From positions 310,001 through 374,000 of the forward strand of contig NZ_CP085840.1 in NCBI RefSeq assembly GCF_020715685.1: a DNA stretch of 64,000 nt, given 5' to 3'. The number at the start of each line of letters is the position of its first letter. The stretch's first letter is position 1. A program made the translations under genes and the position numbers. Positions 33,005-42,329 of the stretch are shown here, one piece after another. Source of the DNA: Dermatobacter hominis. Lineage in GTDB: Bacteria; Actinomycetota; Acidimicrobiia; Acidimicrobiales; Microtrichaceae. The notes under the pieces are model-generated. The model made no database searches and was not told where the DNA came from. It saw nothing but the letters and a program-made list of their open reading frames with translations.

Positions 33005-34191
33005 TGGCCGGGATCTTCCGCCGCCGGAGCGGGGACCTCGCCCTGTCGACGGTGCCCGTGATCGGTCGGGCCCGGCTCGACCGACGGACGAAGCAGCTCG
33101 TGACCCGCCTCGACGCGGGCGACGTGGCGGTGATCGACCACGAGGACATCGACACCGTGGCGGCCGAGAGCCTCGTGGCCACGCAACCCGCGGCGGTGCT
33201 CAACGTGGCCGCGTCGTCGTCGGGCCGCTACCCGAACGAGGGGCCGCTGATCCTGCTGCGCGCCGGCATCCCCGTCGTCGACTCGCTCGGTCCCGAGGTG
33301 ATGGCCGGCCTCGCCGAGGGCGACGTGGTCACCGTCGACGGCGACGTGGTGCTCGTCGACGGCGCCGTCATCGCCACGGGGACCCGTCAGAGCGAGGCCT
33401 CGATCCTCGAGATCCACGAGCGCAGTCGCGCCACGCTGGGCGTCGAGCTCAACCGCTTCGTCGAGAACACCGTCGAGTACCTCGAGCACAACACCGACCT
33501 GCTCGACGACGACCTCCGGCTGCCCGACCTCGACCAGGACTGGACGGGCCGGCAGGTGCTGATCGTCGTGCGTGGCGCGGGCTACAAGGAGGACCTCGGC
33601 CTGCTCCGCCGGACCGCCTACCTGCGCGAGATGCGACCGGTCCTCGTCGCGGTCGACGGCGGCGCCGACGCCCTCCTCGACGAGGGCGTGACCCCCGACG
33701 TGATCGTGGGCGACATGGACTCCGTGTCGGAGAAGGCGCTGCGGTGCGGCGCCGCGCTGGTCGTCCACGCCTACCGCGACGGTCGCGCTCCGGGGGCCGA
33801 GCGGCTCACCGAGCTCGGGCTCGACCACCACCTCTTCCTCGCGTCGGGCACGAGCGAGGACATCGCGATGCTGCTCGCCTACGAGAAGGGCGCCGACCTG
33901 ATCGTCGCGGTGGGCACCCACACCTCGATGGTCGACTTCCTCGACAAGGGCCGGGCCGGCATGGCCTCCACGATGGTCACCCGGATCAAGGTGGGTCCGA
34001 TCCTCGTCGACGCGAAGGGCGTGAGCCGGCTCTACCAGGGCCGGGTCCGCAAGCGCGACCTGCTGCTGCTCGTCCTCGCCGCCCTGTTCGCGATGGGGGT
34101 GGTCATCCTCATCAGCGAGCCGATCCGACTGCTCATCCGCGCCAACTGGGTGCTGCTCACCGGCGTGGTGTCCCTCCCGGTGCCCATATGA
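33004..34191 (+). CDS. steA: SteA-like cytokinetic/envelope protein
   Basis: A 395-aa protein matching actinobacterial SteA (M. tuberculosis Rv1697-like) in sequence and in position between recN and the SteB gene. The soluble part contains VLNVAASSSGRYPNEGPLILL and a thiamine-pyrophosphokinase-like segment (VAVDGGADALLDEGVTPDVIVGDMDS), and one or two membrane helices end the protein (LLLLVLAALFAMGVVILI). In Corynebacterium SteA works with SteB in late cell division and cell-wall integrity; the same role is inferred here. Confidence 0.85.
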   Translation: MAGIFRRRSGDLALSTVPVIGRARLDRRTKQLVTRLDAGDVAVIDHEDIDTVAAESLVATQPAAVLNVAASSSGRYPNEGPLILLRAGIPVVDSLGPEVMAGLAEGDVVTVDGDVVLVDGAVIATGTRQSEASILEIHERSRATLGVELNRFVENTVEYLEHNTDLLDDDLRLPDLDQDWTGRQVLIVVRGAGYKEDLGLLRRTAYLREMRPVLVAVDGGADALLDEGVTPDVIVGDMDSVSEKALRCGAALVVHAYRDGRAPGAERLTELGLDHHLFLASGTSEDIAMLLAYEKGADLIVAVGTHTSMVDFLDKGRAGMASTMVTRIKVGPILVDAKGVSRLYQGRVRKRDLLLLVLAALFAMGVVILISEPIRLLIRANWVLLTGVVSLPVPI

Positions 34192-34222
34192 GCCGGGGCC
34201 GTGCCGACGTGAACGAGGTCCA

Positions 34223-35266
34223 GTGATCAACTTCCGGTTCCACCTGATCAGCCTGGTCGCGGTGTTCCTGGCGCTCGGCGTCGGGGTCGCGATGGGTGCG
34301 TCGTTCGTGGACCGGGCGACGGTGGACTCCCTGCGAGGGCGCGTCGACGACCTCGACGAGGGCTACCGGCGCCGGGGCGTCGAGCTCGACGCGACCCGGG
34401 ACCAGCTCGGCCAGTCCGACAGCCAGGCGGCGGCGTTGGCGGGCGAGGGGAGCGAGGCGCTCGCGGACCGGCTCACCGACGTCCCCGTCGTGGTCCTGGC
34501 CACCGAGGGCGTCAGCGGCGACCTCGTGGAGGACACCCGGACGTCGCTCGGTGCGGCCGGCGCCGACCTCGCGGGGACGGTTCGCCTCCAGCCGGCGCTG
34601 ACGGACCCGGCCGACTCCGACCTGGCCGCGGCCCGACAGCGCTTCGGCCTGCGCGGGAACGCCGCCGACGTCCGCACGCGCCTGGCGACCGACCTCGGCG
34701 TCTCGCTCGCATTGCTGTCGGCGGTGCCGCCCGAGGCGTCGGACTCGACCACGACGCAGGCCCCGACCGGCGACGCCGCGATCGTGCCCACGCCGACCGA
34801 CGCCGAGCAGGCCCGCGCCTACATCGGTGCGCTCTCCGATCTCGGCATGCTCACGGTCGCCGACACCGACACCGGCGGCGAGTCCCGGTTCCCCCTCGGG
34901 TCGGGCTTCCGGTACGTGCTGATCGGCGGCGCCGACGAGGACCCCGACGCGGTGCTCGCACCGCTCGCCACCGCCGAGGCCGACCGGGCCCCGCGGACGC
35001 TCACCGTCGCCGAGGCCCGGCCCGCCCGGCCGACGGGCGAGGCGACGACCACCACGGCGGACCAGCCCGCTCGCGGATCGCTCGTGGAGTCGCTGCGCGG
35101 GGGTGAGGTCGCCGACGCGCTGAGCACGGTCGACGACCTCGAGGAGGCGTTCGGACGGATCGCCGCCGTGTACGCCGTGGCCGAGCAGCGCGACACCGGT
35201 CGGGTGGGCCACTACGGGACGGGCACGGGCGCCACCGCGCCCTTCCCGACCGTCCCGGCCTCGTGA
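34223..35266 (+). CDS. SteB/MctB-like membrane-anchored protein
   Basis: A 347-aa protein starting INFRFHLISLVAVFLALGVG: a short tail and one membrane helix, then a coiled coil (VDSLRGRVDDLDEGYRRRG) and a large outer domain with Thr/Pro-rich linkers. This is the copper-transporter (MctB, Rv1698) or SteB family, and it follows steA as in mycobacteria and corynebacteria. The GTG at 34223 is preceded by GAGG. No metal-binding motif is evident, so the SteB reading (partner of SteA in cell-wall assembly) is preferred over copper transport. Confidence 0.8.
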   Translation: MINFRFHLISLVAVFLALGVGVAMGASFVDRATVDSLRGRVDDLDEGYRRRGVELDATRDQLGQSDSQAAALAGEGSEALADRLTDVPVVVLATEGVSGDLVEDTRTSLGAAGADLAGTVRLQPALTDPADSDLAAARQRFGLRGNAADVRTRLATDLGVSLALLSAVPPEASDSTTTQAPTGDAAIVPTPTDAEQARAYIGALSDLGMLTVADTDTGGESRFPLGSGFRYVLIGGADEDPDAVLAPLATAEADRAPRTLTVAEARPARPTGEATTTTADQPARGSLVESLRGGEVADALSTVDDLEEAFGRIAAVYAVAEQRDTGRVGHYGTGTGATAPFPTVPAS

Positions 35267-36963
35267 CGGCCGACGACGCGGCCGTCCCGGCCGCGGGACC
35301 GGACGCCCCCGGCACCGGAGCCCCGGGCGGCGCCGGCGCGGAGCAGGTCGTGGCGGCGCGCAACCGCAACGCCACCGTGATGGCCGTGTTCACCGCAGTG
35401 AGCCGCGCCAGCGGCTTCGCCCGGATCGTCGTCGTCGCCGCGGTCCTCGGGACGTCGTACCTCGGCAACACCTACCAGAGCGCCAACACGATCCCGAACA
35501 TCCTCTTCGAGCTGTTCGCCGCCGGCGTCCTGCAGTCGGTGCTCATCCCGATCATGGTGGACGCGGTCGACGGCCACACCCACCGCGAGGCCGAGGAGAC
35601 CGCGGGCGTCGTGCTCGGCGCCATGCTGACGCTGCTCGCCGCGGTCGTCGCCGCGGGCCTGCTGGCGGGCACATGGATCATGGAGCTGCTGGTGTCGGGC
35701 GTGGACGACGCCGCGATCCGCGCCGCCGAGGTGCAGCTCGGCACGTTCCTCCTGTGGTTCTTCCTGCCCCAGGTCCTCTTCTACGCGGCGAGCATGGTGG
35801 CGGCCGCGGTGCTCAACGCCACGGGCCACTTCTGGCAGCCGGTGTTCGCCCCGACGGTCAACAACGTCGTGGTGATCGGCACGTACCTCCTCTTCGGGGC
35901 CATGCGCGACGGCCAGGCGCCGTCCCTCGACCTGACGACGCCCGAGAAGCTCGTGCTGGCCGTCGGCACCCTGCTGGGGGTGGTCGCGTTCTGCGCGGTC
36001 CCGGTCGTCGCGGCCTGGCGCGAGGGGTTCCACCTGCGCCCGTCGTTCCGCTTCCGCCACCCGATCCTCCGCCGCCTCGCCCGGCAGGGGGCGTGGGCGG
36101 CCGGCTTCCTCGGGGCGTCCCAGGCGCTGCTCGTGGCGGTGCTGTACCTGGCCAACGGCAGCGAGGGCGGCGTCGTCGTGTACCAGCTCGCCTACGTGCT
36201 CTTCATGCTCCCGGTGTCGCTCTTCGCCGTGCCGGTGTTCACGACGGCGTTCCCCGACCTGACGCGCTTCGCCCGCAAGCAGCAGTGGGGCGAGTTCGGC
36301 GACGAGGTCGGGCGGACCGTCCGGTCGGTGTGCCTGTTCACGATCGCGTCGGCGGGCGCGCTGGTCGCCCTCTCGGGTCCGATCGCGCACGTCGTCGCGC
36401 TCGGCAACGCCTCGGACCGGGTGGTCGAGGTGTCGGGCGCCGTGGCCGGCTTCGCCATCGGCGTGCCGGGCTTCGCCCTCATGCTCCTGCTCACCCGCGT
36501 CGCCTACTCGTACCAGGACACGAGGACGCCGACGATCGTGAACGTGGGCGTGGCCGTGCTCGGGACGCTGGTGATGGCCGTCCTCGTGTCGGTCGTGCCC
36601 GACGTCGACCGCATCACGGCGCTCGGCGCCGGCTACGGCGGTGCGCAGCTGGTCGGCGCGGCCGTGCTGGCGGCGGCGGTCCGGTCGCGCGTGCACCGCT
36701 CGGGCTCGCGCATCCCGACCGTCGCAGCGCCCGTGCTGCGCGACCTGGCGGCGACGGTGGTGGCGTCGGTCGCGGTCTACGCCGCGGTGCGCGCCCTGCC
36801 CGAGCCCGGCGTCGCTGTCGCCGTCGTCCTCTGCGTCGCCGGCGGCGCCGTCCTGGCCGGGTTGCTGCTGGTGGTGCTCCGGCTGCTCGGCGGACCCAGC
36901 CCCTCCCGTGCGCTGCGGTCGCTCGGCGGCGATCCCGGCCGGGTGCCGGCGGGGGCGTCGTGA
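35263..36963 (+). CDS. murJ: MurJ/MviN-type lipid flippase
   Basis: A 566-aa polytopic protein with about 14 membrane helices in the MOP-exporter fold, predicted to flip lipid II or a related polyprenyl-linked glycan. Typical parts: VMAVFTAVSRASGFARI, NTIPNILFELFAAGVLQSVLIP, VPVFTTAFPDLTRFA, and the RVAYSYQDTRTPTIVN loop. A disordered Ala/Gly/Pro tail of about 30 residues precedes the first helix. The GTG overlaps the steB stop; the stop overlaps the next gene, a GT4 glycosyltransferase. Whether this is the only MurJ of the genome cannot be seen here. Confidence 0.9.
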   Translation: MTADDAAVPAAGPDAPGTGAPGGAGAEQVVAARNRNATVMAVFTAVSRASGFARIVVVAAVLGTSYLGNTYQSANTIPNILFELFAAGVLQSVLIPIMVDAVDGHTHREAEETAGVVLGAMLTLLAAVVAAGLLAGTWIMELLVSGVDDAAIRAAEVQLGTFLLWFFLPQVLFYAASMVAAAVLNATGHFWQPVFAPTVNNVVVIGTYLLFGAMRDGQAPSLDLTTPEKLVLAVGTLLGVVAFCAVPVVAAWREGFHLRPSFRFRHPILRRLARQGAWAAGFLGASQALLVAVLYLANGSEGGVVVYQLAYVLFMLPVSLFAVPVFTTAFPDLTRFARKQQWGEFGDEVGRTVRSVCLFTIASAGALVALSGPIAHVVALGNASDRVVEVSGAVAGFAIGVPGFALMLLLTRVAYSYQDTRTPTIVNVGVAVLGTLVMAVLVSVVPDVDRITALGAGYGGAQLVGAAVLAAAVRSRVHRSGSRIPTVAAPVLRDLAATVVASVAVYAAVRALPEPGVAVAVVLCVAGGAVLAGLLLVVLRLLGGPSPSRALRSLGGDPGRVPAGAS

Positions 36964-38051
36964 TGCGCACGCTGCAGCTGCTCGGCCCGTCGACCGGCGG
37001 GATCCGGGTGCACGTGGCGACGCTGGCGCGCCAGCTCGAGGCGCTGGGCATCGACGCGCCCGTGGTCGGGCCCGCGGGCGTGCTCGACGGCCTCGGCCCG
37101 CAGGCCGGCGTCGTCCCGGTCCCCGACGGGCTGTCGCCGTCCTCGCTGATCGCCGCGCGCCGAGCGCTCCGGCCGTGGCGCGGGCCGGCGCAGGTCGTCC
37201 ACGCCCACGGGCTGAAGGCGGCCTGGGTCGCCCTGCGGGGCCGGCCGTCGCGACCGCTGGTCGTCACCGTCCACAACGTGGTGCTGGAGCAGTCCGCCGG
37301 TCGGACCGTCGGGGCCCAGCAGCGCCTCGAGCGGGCGGTGCTGGCCCGGGCCGACCGCGTGATCGCCCCAACGACGGCGATCGCGGCCGGGCTCGACGGC
37401 GTCGTGCGCCGCGATCGCGTGCGGATCGTCGTCCCGGCGTCGCCGGTGCCGGTGCTCGAGCGGACGCGCACCGAGGTCCGCGCCGCCATCGGCGTGAGCG
37501 ACGACACTCCTCTGGTGACGTGCGTGGCCCGCCTCCACCCGCAGAAGGACCTGCCGACCATGTTCCGGGCGTGGGCGCGGGCGGTGGCGAAGGTGCCCGA
37601 CGCCCGACTGGCGGTGGTGGGCGAGGGACCCGAGCGCGCCGCGCTCGAGGCCTTGCGGCGGGAGCTCGGGATCGAGGGCTCGCTCGACGTCGTCGGCTTC
37701 GACGCCCACGCCGTGGACTGGATCGGCGCCGCCGACGTGTTCGCGCTGAGCTCGGTGTGGGAGGCGATCCCGCTCGTGCTGGCCGAGGCGATGCAGCTGG
37801 GCGTACCCGTCGTGACCACCGACGTCGGCATGGCCACCGAGCTGCTGGGCGACGGCCGCGCCGGGCAGGTCGCCGCCGTCGGCGACGACGAGGCCCTGGC
37901 CGACGGCCTCGTCCGCTTCCTGTCCGACCCCGCGGCCGCCACCGCAGCCGGGCGCGCCGGTCGGGAGATCGCGGCACGGCGGTTCGACCCTGCCGAGCTG
38001 TCCGCCGCCGTGGCGACGGTCTACGAGGAGCTGGCGGGGGTGGCCCGGTGA
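36963..38051 (+). CDS. GT4-family glycosyltransferase
   Basis: A 362-aa retaining glycosyltransferase of the GT-B fold. GPSTGGIRVHVATLA starts the acceptor domain; ARLHPQKDLPTMFRAWA and VVGEGPERAALE belong to the nucleotide-sugar half; the EX7E motif is EAIPLVLAE. No membrane segment is visible, so it should act at the cytoplasmic face. Donor and acceptor are unknown. It is translationally coupled on both sides (ATGA and GTGA overlaps) to murJ and the phosphatase-like gene, suggesting a shared glycan pathway. Confidence 0.88.
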   Translation: MRTLQLLGPSTGGIRVHVATLARQLEALGIDAPVVGPAGVLDGLGPQAGVVPVPDGLSPSSLIAARRALRPWRGPAQVVHAHGLKAAWVALRGRPSRPLVVTVHNVVLEQSAGRTVGAQQRLERAVLARADRVIAPTTAIAAGLDGVVRRDRVRIVVPASPVPVLERTRTEVRAAIGVSDDTPLVTCVARLHPQKDLPTMFRAWARAVAKVPDARLAVVGEGPERAALEALRRELGIEGSLDVVGFDAHAVDWIGAADVFALSSVWEAIPLVLAEAMQLGVPVVTTDVGMATELLGDGRAGQVAAVGDDEALADGLVRFLSDPAAATAAGRAGREIAARRFDPAELSAAVATVYEELAGVAR

Positions 38052-40393
38052 ACCGCCGCCTGCTGCTGCTCGGCGCTCTGCTGGCGTTGGTCGCCACCGC
38101 CCCGTCCGCCGTGGCCGGGGCTGCGCCCGCCCAGGACCCCGCCGGCGGCGACGGTCCCCGTCGCGTGCTGGTCGTCACCCTGCCGAGGGTCACGTGGGAC
38201 GACGTGGGGGAGCAGCGGCCACCCAACCTGACGCGCTTCCTCGAGGGCGCGGCGGTCGCGTCGATGAGCACGCGCACCGTCGGCCCCCGCACCGACGGCG
38301 CCGACGCCTACCTCACCCTCGGCGCGGGGAACCGGGCCGACGCGTTCGACCCCCTGACCGCCGGCGACGCGTCCCAGGTGACCGAGACGACGCCGAGCGG
38401 CTCGGCGGCCGAGGTCTACCGCCGCCGCACCGGCACCGTGCCCGACGGCGAGGTGGTGGTGCTCTCGATCGCCGAGCAGATCGCGCGCAACGACGACCTC
38501 CTCTACGGCTCCGCGCCGGGCGCTCTGGCCTCGGCGCTCGCCGACGAGGGCCACGCCACCGGCGCCGTCGGCAACGCCGACACCGGGCTGACCGACGCAC
38601 CGCCGCAACGCGAGGTCGCGCTCGCCGCCATGACCCGCGACGGCCAGGTCGCGGTCGGCAATGTGTCCTCGTCGCTGCTGGTGGCCGACCCCTTGGCGCC
38701 GTTCGGGGTGCGCACCGACCAGGAGGCCCTGCTGGCCTCGGTCCGGAGGGGCTGGGACGCGGCGGACCTCCAGTTCGTCGAGCTCTCCGACCTGGAGCGG
38801 GCCGAGGAGGCGCGGGTGGAGAGCACCGCCCGGCAGGGCGACGAGCAGTTCGCCAGCGCGCTGCAGCGGGCCGACACGGCGCTCGGCGGGCTGCTCGCCA
38901 CCGTGGACCCCGCCCAGGACCTCGTGCTCGTGCTGGCGCCGACGTCGCCGCTCGACGGCGAGCAGCTCACGCTGTTCGGCATGCAGGGCCCCGGCGTCGA
39001 ACCGGGCTGGGCCCGGTCACCCACGACGCGCCGGGACGGCTTCGTGACGCTGACCGACGTGGCGCCCACGATCCTCGACGCCTACGACATCGATCCGCCG
39101 ACCGAGGTCAACGACACGCCGATCGTCGCGGCACCGCAGAGCACGTCGCTGTCGGACCGCATCGACACGATGGTCCGCGACGACGAGCGGGCGCTGTTCC
39201 GCGACGAGGCGACGGGTCCGATCACCGTCGCGTTCATCGCGACGCTCGTCGTGCTGCTGCTCGCCGTCATGTGGGCGGTCGGGCGCGCCGCATCGTGGAA
39301 GCGGCCCCTGCGGTGGTGCTCGCTCGCCGTCGTCGCCACCCCGTCGGCCATGTTCCTGTCGGGCCTGCTGCCGTACGGCCCGTTCTCCGTGGTCACCTTC
39401 GGCCTGGCGATCGCGGCCGGCTCGGTGCTCCTCGCGGTGGTCGCCGCGCTGCTCGGTCGGTTCGACGCGGTCGCGCCGCCGGTCATCCTCTGCGGCATCG
39501 CCGTCGTCGTGCTCGGGGTCGACATCGTCACCGGCGGCAACCTGCAGCTCAGCACGATCTTCGGCTACTCACCGATCGTGGCCGGCCGCTTCGCGGGCTA
39601 CGGGAACCAGGCCTTCTCGATCCTCACGATCTCGTCGCTGGTGCTGGTCACCGGTGGGTGGGAGATCTCGCGGCGGCGCCGCCCCGACTCGGGTGACGGC
39701 GGCCGGATCGTCGCCGCCGTCGTGGTCTTCCTCGTCGTCGTCGTGGTCGACGGCTCCCCGTTCTGGGGCTCCGACGTCGGGGGGGTGCTGGCGTCGATCC
39801 CGGCGTTCGCCGTGTGCATCCTCATGCTGCTCGGGATCCGGATCCGCGTCCGGCTGGTGGCGATCATCGCGGCCTGCACGATCGGCGTCCTGGCACTGTT
39901 CGCCGCGCTGGACCTGGCGAGACCGGTCGACTCGCGCACCCACCTCGGCCGATTCGCCCAGAAGCTGCTCGACGGAGACGGCGCGTTGATCCTGCAGCGC
40001 AAGCTCGAGGCCAACGTCAGCATCCTCACGTCGACGGTGTGGACGTTCGTGATCCCGATCGCGCTGCTGTTCGTCGCCTACCTGACCTGGCGCCCCAACC
40101 GCCTCATGCGGCGCCTCAACGCCGAGCACACCGGCTTCCGCGCCTTCGGCGCCTCGGGGCTCACCCTCGGCCTGCTGGCGTGGGCGGTCAACGACTCGGG
40201 CGTGGCGATCCCGGCGCTGATGCTGACCGTCGCGCTGCCGTACACCGCGTACCTCGCGCTCGGCCTGGCCCCGCTCGACGCCGAGGAGGGCTCGGCCCCC
40301 GACGGGCCGGCGGCCCCGGTCGACCGTTCGCCTGCGGCCGAGCGCGCCGACGCGCCGGCCGAGGAGGTCGCGGCCGACGAGGTGCCGGCGTGA
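38048..40393 (+). CDS. Membrane protein with extracytoplasmic alkaline-phosphatase-like domain
   Basis: A 781-aa protein. A signal peptide (about 1-27) leads to an outer domain (about 38-385) resembling the alkaline phosphatase/sulfatase superfamily: RPPNLTRFLEGAAVASM at the start and GFVTLTDVAPTILDAY at the end. The usual metal-binding SDHG segment appears as VLAPTSPLDG, with no histidine, so catalysis is doubtful. About nine or ten membrane helices follow (about 395-725) and then an acidic Pro/Ala tail. Coupled to the GT4 gene upstream and the MraY-like gene downstream. Probably modifies or handles an exported glycan; the function is not known. Confidence 0.75.
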   Translation: MNRRLLLLGALLALVATAPSAVAGAAPAQDPAGGDGPRRVLVVTLPRVTWDDVGEQRPPNLTRFLEGAAVASMSTRTVGPRTDGADAYLTLGAGNRADAFDPLTAGDASQVTETTPSGSAAEVYRRRTGTVPDGEVVVLSIAEQIARNDDLLYGSAPGALASALADEGHATGAVGNADTGLTDAPPQREVALAAMTRDGQVAVGNVSSSLLVADPLAPFGVRTDQEALLASVRRGWDAADLQFVELSDLERAEEARVESTARQGDEQFASALQRADTALGGLLATVDPAQDLVLVLAPTSPLDGEQLTLFGMQGPGVEPGWARSPTTRRDGFVTLTDVAPTILDAYDIDPPTEVNDTPIVAAPQSTSLSDRIDTMVRDDERALFRDEATGPITVAFIATLVVLLLAVMWAVGRAASWKRPLRWCSLAVVATPSAMFLSGLLPYGPFSVVTFGLAIAAGSVLLAVVAALLGRFDAVAPPVILCGIAVVVLGVDIVTGGNLQLSTIFGYSPIVAGRFAGYGNQAFSILTISSLVLVTGGWEISRRRRPDSGDGGRIVAAVVVFLVVVVVDGSPFWGSDVGGVLASIPAFAVCILMLLGIRIRVRLVAIIAACTIGVLALFAALDLARPVDSRTHLGRFAQKLLDGDGALILQRKLEANVSILTSTVWTFVIPIALLFVAYLTWRPNRLMRRLNAEHTGFRAFGASGLTLGLLAWAVNDSGVAIPALMLTVALPYTAYLALGLAPLDAEEGSAPDGPAAPVDRSPAAERADAPAEEVAADEVPA

Positions 40394-41283
40394 GCTGGAC
40401 CCTCCTCGGCCTGGTGGTCGGCACCGTGATCGCAGCGGCGATCTGGTCGCTCTCCGAGGGGGCGTTCGCGGTCCCGGCGCTCGAGCGGACGAACTACCGG
40501 GGCGCCACCCTGTACACCGCCATCGGCGTGGTGATCCCCGTGACCGTGCTGCTCGTCGTGGCGATCGTGCGGCTGGTCCTGGCGGCCGAGGACGCCTGGT
40601 ACTCGTGGGACCAGCTGAGCTCCACGACGCTCATCCTCGTCATCGGGTTCGCGCTGCTCGGCCTGCTCGACGACGTGGCCGGCGTCGGCCAGTCGGGTGG
40701 GTTCCGCAGCCACGTCGGCGCGCTGCGCCGGGGTCGCGTCACGTCGGGGATGATCAAGCTCGTCGGCGGCGGCGCCGTCGGGGTGGTGGCGGTGTCGGTG
40801 ATGCAGAGCGACACGCCGTTCCTCGCCCAGGACACCGGCACGATCCTCGGTCTGCTGCGGGACGGGGCGATCGTGGCGCTGGCCGCCAATCTCGGGAACC
40901 TGTTCGACCGGGCCCCGGGCCGGGCCACGAAGTTCACCGCCGTGGCCTTCGTCGCCCTGGCGCTGGTCGTGCGCGACTCGATCCTGTTCATGCCCGCGGT
41001 GGCGATCGGCGCAGGCCTCGGCCTCCTCGCCCCCGACCTCCGCGAGCGGGCCATGCTCGGCGACGCCGGGGCCAACCCGCTCGGGGCGGTGTGCGGGCTC
41101 GCCGCGCTGTGGGCGGTGCCCGACCCGTGGGCCCGGTGGCTCGTCCTCGCGGTCGTGCTCGCGCTCAACCTGCTCAGCGAGGTCGTCTCGTTCAGCACCG
41201 TGATCGACTCGGTCGGGCCGCTGCGGTGGTTCGACCGGCTCGGCTCGCTGCGGGCCCACCCGGTCGACGGCGCCCAGGGCTGA
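40390..41283 (+). CDS. MraY/WecA-like polyprenyl-phosphate sugar-1-phosphate transferase
   Basis: A 297-aa polytopic protein with about eight membrane helices. It keeps the superfamily motifs: LLGLLDDVAG (aspartate pair), ANLGNLFDRAPGR (the N-x-x-N/D motif), and MLGDAGANPLGAVCG. It is shorter than MraY and lacks its substrate-specific loops, so it may load another sugar phosphate on the lipid carrier, or be a divergent partner. The GTG overlaps the preceding stop. It closes the murJ-GT4-phosphatase-like block. Confidence 0.78.
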   Translation: MSWTLLGLVVGTVIAAAIWSLSEGAFAVPALERTNYRGATLYTAIGVVIPVTVLLVVAIVRLVLAAEDAWYSWDQLSSTTLILVIGFALLGLLDDVAGVGQSGGFRSHVGALRRGRVTSGMIKLVGGGAVGVVAVSVMQSDTPFLAQDTGTILGLLRDGAIVALAANLGNLFDRAPGRATKFTAVAFVALALVVRDSILFMPAVAIGAGLGLLAPDLRERAMLGDAGANPLGAVCGLAALWAVPDPWARWLVLAVVLALNLLSEVVSFSTVIDSVGPLRWFDRLGSLRAHPVDGAQG

Positions 41284-41300
41284 GCCCTCGGGTGGCGCGC

Positions 41301-42317
41301 TCAGGTGCGGGCGGCGACGACGTCGACGGCGGTTGCCGGGTCGGCGGCGTTGAGGCCGTCGACGCCCATGTCGAGCAGCTGGCCGTAGCCGTCGGTGGTC
41401 TCCCAGCGGGCGTCGTTCGGCCAGACCCAGACGACCAGGCCGTCGCGGTGCGCCCTGGCGACCATGTCGGGGGTGACGACCTCGATGCCCTCGAACTCGG
41501 GCGGCACCTGGAGGATCGTGCGACCGGCGGGGGGCAGCGTCCCCTGCAGCACGTAGGCGGTCGTGGCCCCGAGCCCGGGGGTGATCGCGGCACCGGGGGC
41601 GGCGGCGGCGAACGCCTCGGCGACGGCGTCGTCGAAGGCCGTCACGACGACCCGGTCGGTCAGGTCCATCTCCCGGACCAGCCGGGCCAGCTCCTCGGCC
41701 GCCGGGATCGCCTCGGGCGCCTCGCCCTTGATCTCGATGTTGAGCACGTGGTCGGGGTGGTCCGCCGCGATCTGCTCGAAGCTGGTGATGGCGAAGTCGT
41801 CGGGCTCCGATCCCTCGGGCGGGTCCACCTCGCCGGTGCGGACGCCCCGCAGCACGTACTCCTCGTCGGGGCGGTCCGTGCAGGTGCAGCCTTCGGTGAA
41901 CCAGTACGCCGCGTCGAGGGCGTGCAGCTGGTCGTAGGTCATCGAGCCGACCTCGCCGCTGCCCTCGGTCGTGCGGTCGACGGTGTCGTCGTGCTGGACC
42001 ACGAGCACGCCGTCGGCGCTGAGCTGCACGTCCATGTCGAGAGCGTCGACGCCGGCCTCGGCGGACCGGTCGAACCCGTAGGGGGTGTCGTGCGGGTGGA
42101 CGTCGTCGCCGCCCGCGTGGGCGAGGACCAGCGGGCGGTCGAGGGCGAGCAGCGCCGACACCGTGCTCGCCGCCGGCGCGGCGGTCTCGGTGGTGGTGGT
42201 GCTCGACGTGCCGGCGTCGTCGCCCTCGGCGGGGTCGTCGGAGCTGCAGCCGCCGACCAGCAGCGCGAGCGCGGCGACGGCGGCCGCGACGGACGGCGGG
42301 ATCGTGCTTCGGCCCAT
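41301..42317 (-). CDS. Glycerophosphodiester phosphodiesterase-like lipoprotein with altered active site
   Basis: A 338-aa predicted lipoprotein: signal peptide with lipobox VGGC (Cys24), an Asp/Ser/Thr-rich linker (about 25-55), and a GDPD TIM barrel. Family landmarks remain (ALDMDVQLSADGVLVVQHD, NIEIKGE, VWVWPNDA), but the opening motif, normally H-R-G...E-N-T, reads HAGG...PHDT, so the arginine and a metal-binding glutamate are missing. It may be a weak enzyme or a binding protein. TATGCT ends 6 nt before the ATG (42324-42329, minus strand), suggesting a leaderless mRNA. It converges with the MraY-like gene. Confidence 0.85.
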   Translation of the reverse strand: MGRSTIPPSVAAAVAALALLVGGCSSDDPAEGDDAGTSSTTTTETAAPAASTVSALLALDRPLVLAHAGGDDVHPHDTPYGFDRSAEAGVDALDMDVQLSADGVLVVQHDDTVDRTTEGSGEVGSMTYDQLHALDAAYWFTEGCTCTDRPDEEYVLRGVRTGEVDPPEGSEPDDFAITSFEQIAADHPDHVLNIEIKGEAPEAIPAAEELARLVREMDLTDRVVVTAFDDAVAEAFAAAAPGAAITPGLGATTAYVLQGTLPPAGRTILQVPPEFEGIEVVTPDMVARAHRDGLVVWVWPNDARWETTDGYGQLLDMGVDGLNAADPATAVDVVAART

Positions 42318-42323
42318 CCGCGG

Positions 42324-42329
42324 AGCATA
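42324..42329 (-). promoter_or_regulatory. Predicted -10 element of the GDPD-like gene
   Basis: On the minus strand TATGCT is followed by six bases (CCGCGG) and the ATG at 42317, with no Shine-Dalgarno site. Confidence 0.55.
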
